Source of the DNA: DASPNH01 sp035626675 | GTDB lineage: Bacteria > Desulfobacterota > Binatia > UBA1149 > CAITLU01 | Assembly (NCBI GenBank): GCA_035626675.1 | Contig: DASPNH010000220.1 | Location: 46,122-110,121, forward strand | Length of the DNA stretch: 64,000 nt | Reading direction: 5' to 3' | In this document: positions 62,606 to 64,000 of the stretch, one piece after another | Layout of the letters: each line of letters starts with the position of its first letter | Numbering within the stretch: the stretch's first letter is position 1 | Notes under the pieces: model-generated | Database searches by the model: none | Told to the model about the DNA's origin: nothing | What the model saw: the letters and a program-made list of their open reading frames with translations, nothing else | Made by a program: the position numbers and the translations under genes

Positions 62606-63850
62606 ATGTCGTGGGAACTGTTCGTCGGCTTCCGTTATCTGCGCTCGCGGCGCAACGAAGCGTTCGTCTCGGTCATCACCGTCATCTCGACCCTGGGCGT
62701 GCTCCTCGGCGTGATGGTGCTGACCATCGCGCTGTCGATCATGACGGGCTTCGAGGAAGACCTGCGCGCCCGCATCCTCGGCCTGCATCCCCATCTTCGC
62801 GTCGCCAAGAAGCTCGGCAACGGCCTGATCGACGATCCCGACACGGTCGTGCAGGCGATGCGCGCCGATCCGCGCGTAATCGACGCCGCGGCCGTGGTGC
62901 AGTCGCAGATGCTGGTCGGCTCGGGCGAGTTCATGGTCGGAGTTTTCGGCCGCGGCGTGGACGGAGTGACCCCGAGCAGCACGGCGGGCCTGGAGAAGTA
63001 CGTCGTCGACGGATCCATCGATTCGCTGGGACAGCGCGTCCAGCACGAAGGCGCCGAGCTTCCCACCGTCATGATCGGCCGCGAGCTGGCCAAGAAGCTG
63101 CTGGTCGAGCGCGGCGACGTCATCCGCCTGATGTCGCCCAAGTTCTCGGCCAGCCCGCTCGGCGCGATGCCGCGCAGCCGGCGCTTCGTGGTCGCCACGA
63201 TCTACGACTCGGGCATGGTCGAGTACGACTCGGCGCTGGTCTTCATGAACATCGACGAGGCGCGCGCGCTCTTCGACGTCGGCAGGATCGCCACCGGCAT
63301 CGAGGCGCGCATCGTCGACCCGTACGATGCACCGGAGATCGCCGAGGAGCTCAACGCCCGCATCGGCATGCCGTACTGGGTCGAGAGCTGGACGCAGGCC
63401 CATCGCAACGTCTTCGAGGCGCTCCAGCTCGAAAAGACCGCCTACTTCCTGATCCTGCTGCTGATCATCCTGGTCGCGGCCTTCACCATCGTCTCGACGC
63501 TCTACATGGTCGTGATGGAGAAGCGCCGCGACATCGCCGTGCTCAAGACGATGGGCGCATCCGACTCGAGCATCGCGCGCATCTTCGTACTGAAGGGCCT
63601 GCTGATCGGCGGAGTGGGCACAGGCCTCGGCGCGCTGACCGGTTATCTGGCCTGCCTGGCGCTGGCGCGCTGGGAGCTGTTCGAGCTTCCCGAGGGCGTC
63701 TTCTACGTCTCGACCCTGCCGGTGCGGATCGAGGCTCCCAACTTCGCCGCCGTCATGGCGGCCTCGATGGTCATCTGTTTCGGGGCGTGCTTATTCCCGG
63801 CCTGGAAGGCCGCCCGAGTCGTCCCCGTGGACGTGCTGCGCTATGAGTAG
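62606..63850 (+). CDS. Lipoprotein-releasing permease LolC/LolE family
   Basis: Encodes 414 residues: N-terminal SRRNEAFVSVITVISTLGVL helix, large periplasmic domain, and FtsX-type C-terminal helices with LLLIILVAAFTIVSTLYMVV MEKRRDIAVLKTMGA. Extracts lipoproteins for LolA. Many bacteria outside gamma-Proteobacteria have one LolF-type permease for both roles; no second copy is in view. Confidence 0.92.
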   Translation: MSWELFVGFRYLRSRRNEAFVSVITVISTLGVLLGVMVLTIALSIMTGFEEDLRARILGLHPHLRVAKKLGNGLIDDPDTVVQAMRADPRVIDAAAVVQSQMLVGSGEFMVGVFGRGVDGVTPSSTAGLEKYVVDGSIDSLGQRVQHEGAELPTVMIGRELAKKLLVERGDVIRLMSPKFSASPLGAMPRSRRFVVATIYDSGMVEYDSALVFMNIDEARALFDVGRIATGIEARIVDPYDAPEIAEELNARIGMPYWVESWTQAHRNVFEALQLEKTAYFLILLLIILVAAFTIVSTLYMVVMEKRRDIAVLKTMGASDSSIARIFVLKGLLIGGVGTGLGALTGYLACLALARWELFELPEGVFYVSTLPVRIEAPNFAAVMAASMVICFGACLFPAWKAARVVPVDVLRYE

Positions 63851-64000
63851 CGGCGCTGTCACCGGCGGCCCTGCGACGCCCGCGGCAGACGGCGGGGGCG
63901 CGACGGCTCCGGCGGTCGAGGCTGCCGGGCTGGAGCGGCGCTACCATGACGGCGAGCGCGTGATCGTCGTGTTGCGCGATCTCTCGCTGGTCGTGGGTAG
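63843..64000 (+). CDS. lolD: LolD-like ABC ATPase (N-terminal fragment)
   Basis: The first 52 codons of the ATPase partner. A 24-residue Gly/Ala/Pro-rich extension precedes VEAAGLERRYHDGERVIVVL RDLSL, the usual LolD beginning; Walker A lies past the window edge. Start overlaps the permease stop by eight bases. Confidence 0.8.
   Translation, partial: MSSGAVTGGPATPAADGGGATAPAVEAAGLERRYHDGERVIVVLRDLSLVVG

Overview
The window is 64 kb of GC-rich chromosome from a Gram-negative bacterium. The Gram-negative call rests on genes for lipid A synthesis (LpxC), outer-membrane assembly (BamD), lipoprotein export (LolC/E, LolD), RlpA and a full type II secretion system. Gene content (GldG/DUF4340 ABC cassette, CHASE2 cyclase with FecR and OmpA neighbours, paired ArsA-like ATPases, SAM-I riboswitch, NtrY-type kinase) looks like a lineage near the former Deltaproteobacteria such as Myxococcota, Desulfobacterota or Binatota. 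No rRNA is present, so this placement is inference. No tRNA, CRISPR array, prophage or insertion sequence was seen.

Layout. 1-4.1 kb: exported proteins on the minus strand, ending in a YVTN-propeller/di-haem protein cut by the window edge. 4.3-10.3 kb: a signalling neighbourhood with a glutaminase-STAS-cNMP fusion, a FecR/OmpA/lipoprotein operon, a broken small gene behind a near-perfect palindrome, and a CHASE2 nucleotide cyclase. 10.4-15.1 kb: a four-gene GldA/F/G-like ABC operon. 15.2-20.2 kb: polA, then an ECF sigma factor, its zinc anti-sigma factor and two small envelope genes. 20.5-24.85 kb: a SAM-I riboswitch-controlled operon on the minus strand with ThiF/MoeB-like adenylyltransferase, threonine-synthase-like enzyme, MoaD/ThiS-like carrier, cysteine-synthase-like enzyme, NIL-domain protein and a second, degenerate ThiF. 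This is very probably a protein-thiocarboxylate route to homocysteine/methionine. 24.9-30.1 kb: PTP-like phosphatase, BamD, a lipoprotein phosphodiesterase and two ArsA-like ATPases. 30.2-36.7 kb: a housekeeping operon rplU-rpmA-obgE-proB-proA-nadD-rsfS-TPR gene. 36.7-39.6 kb: DUF2064 transferase, HAD phosphatase with a probable CTG start, cutA and rlpA. 39.8-46.4 kb: yebC, ruvCAB, an NtrY-like histidine kinase and a response regulator fused to LpxC. 46.4-61 kb: an exported protein, then gspC-N in order on the minus strand. 61-64 kb: lysS, lolC/E-type permease and the start of lolD.

The strongest unusual feature is the receiver-LpxC fusion. The kinase and fusion genes overlap by ATGA, the receiver keeps all its phosphorylation residues, and LpxC keeps its zinc and catalytic residues. 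The NtrX-type AAA+ and DNA-binding domains that normally partner an NtrY kinase are absent, so the pair may couple a membrane signal directly to the committed step of lipid A synthesis. The second strongest is the homocysteine operon. Its E1-like activation function seems split between two proteins, its carrier protein needs C-terminal trimming by a protease not found here, and its riboswitch terminator also hides the first gene's start region.

Promoters of TTGAC-N17-TAnAnn type recur (ABC operon, SAM leader, lysS), so a normal housekeeping sigma factor is used. ATGA, GTGA and one CTGA overlap show extensive translational coupling.
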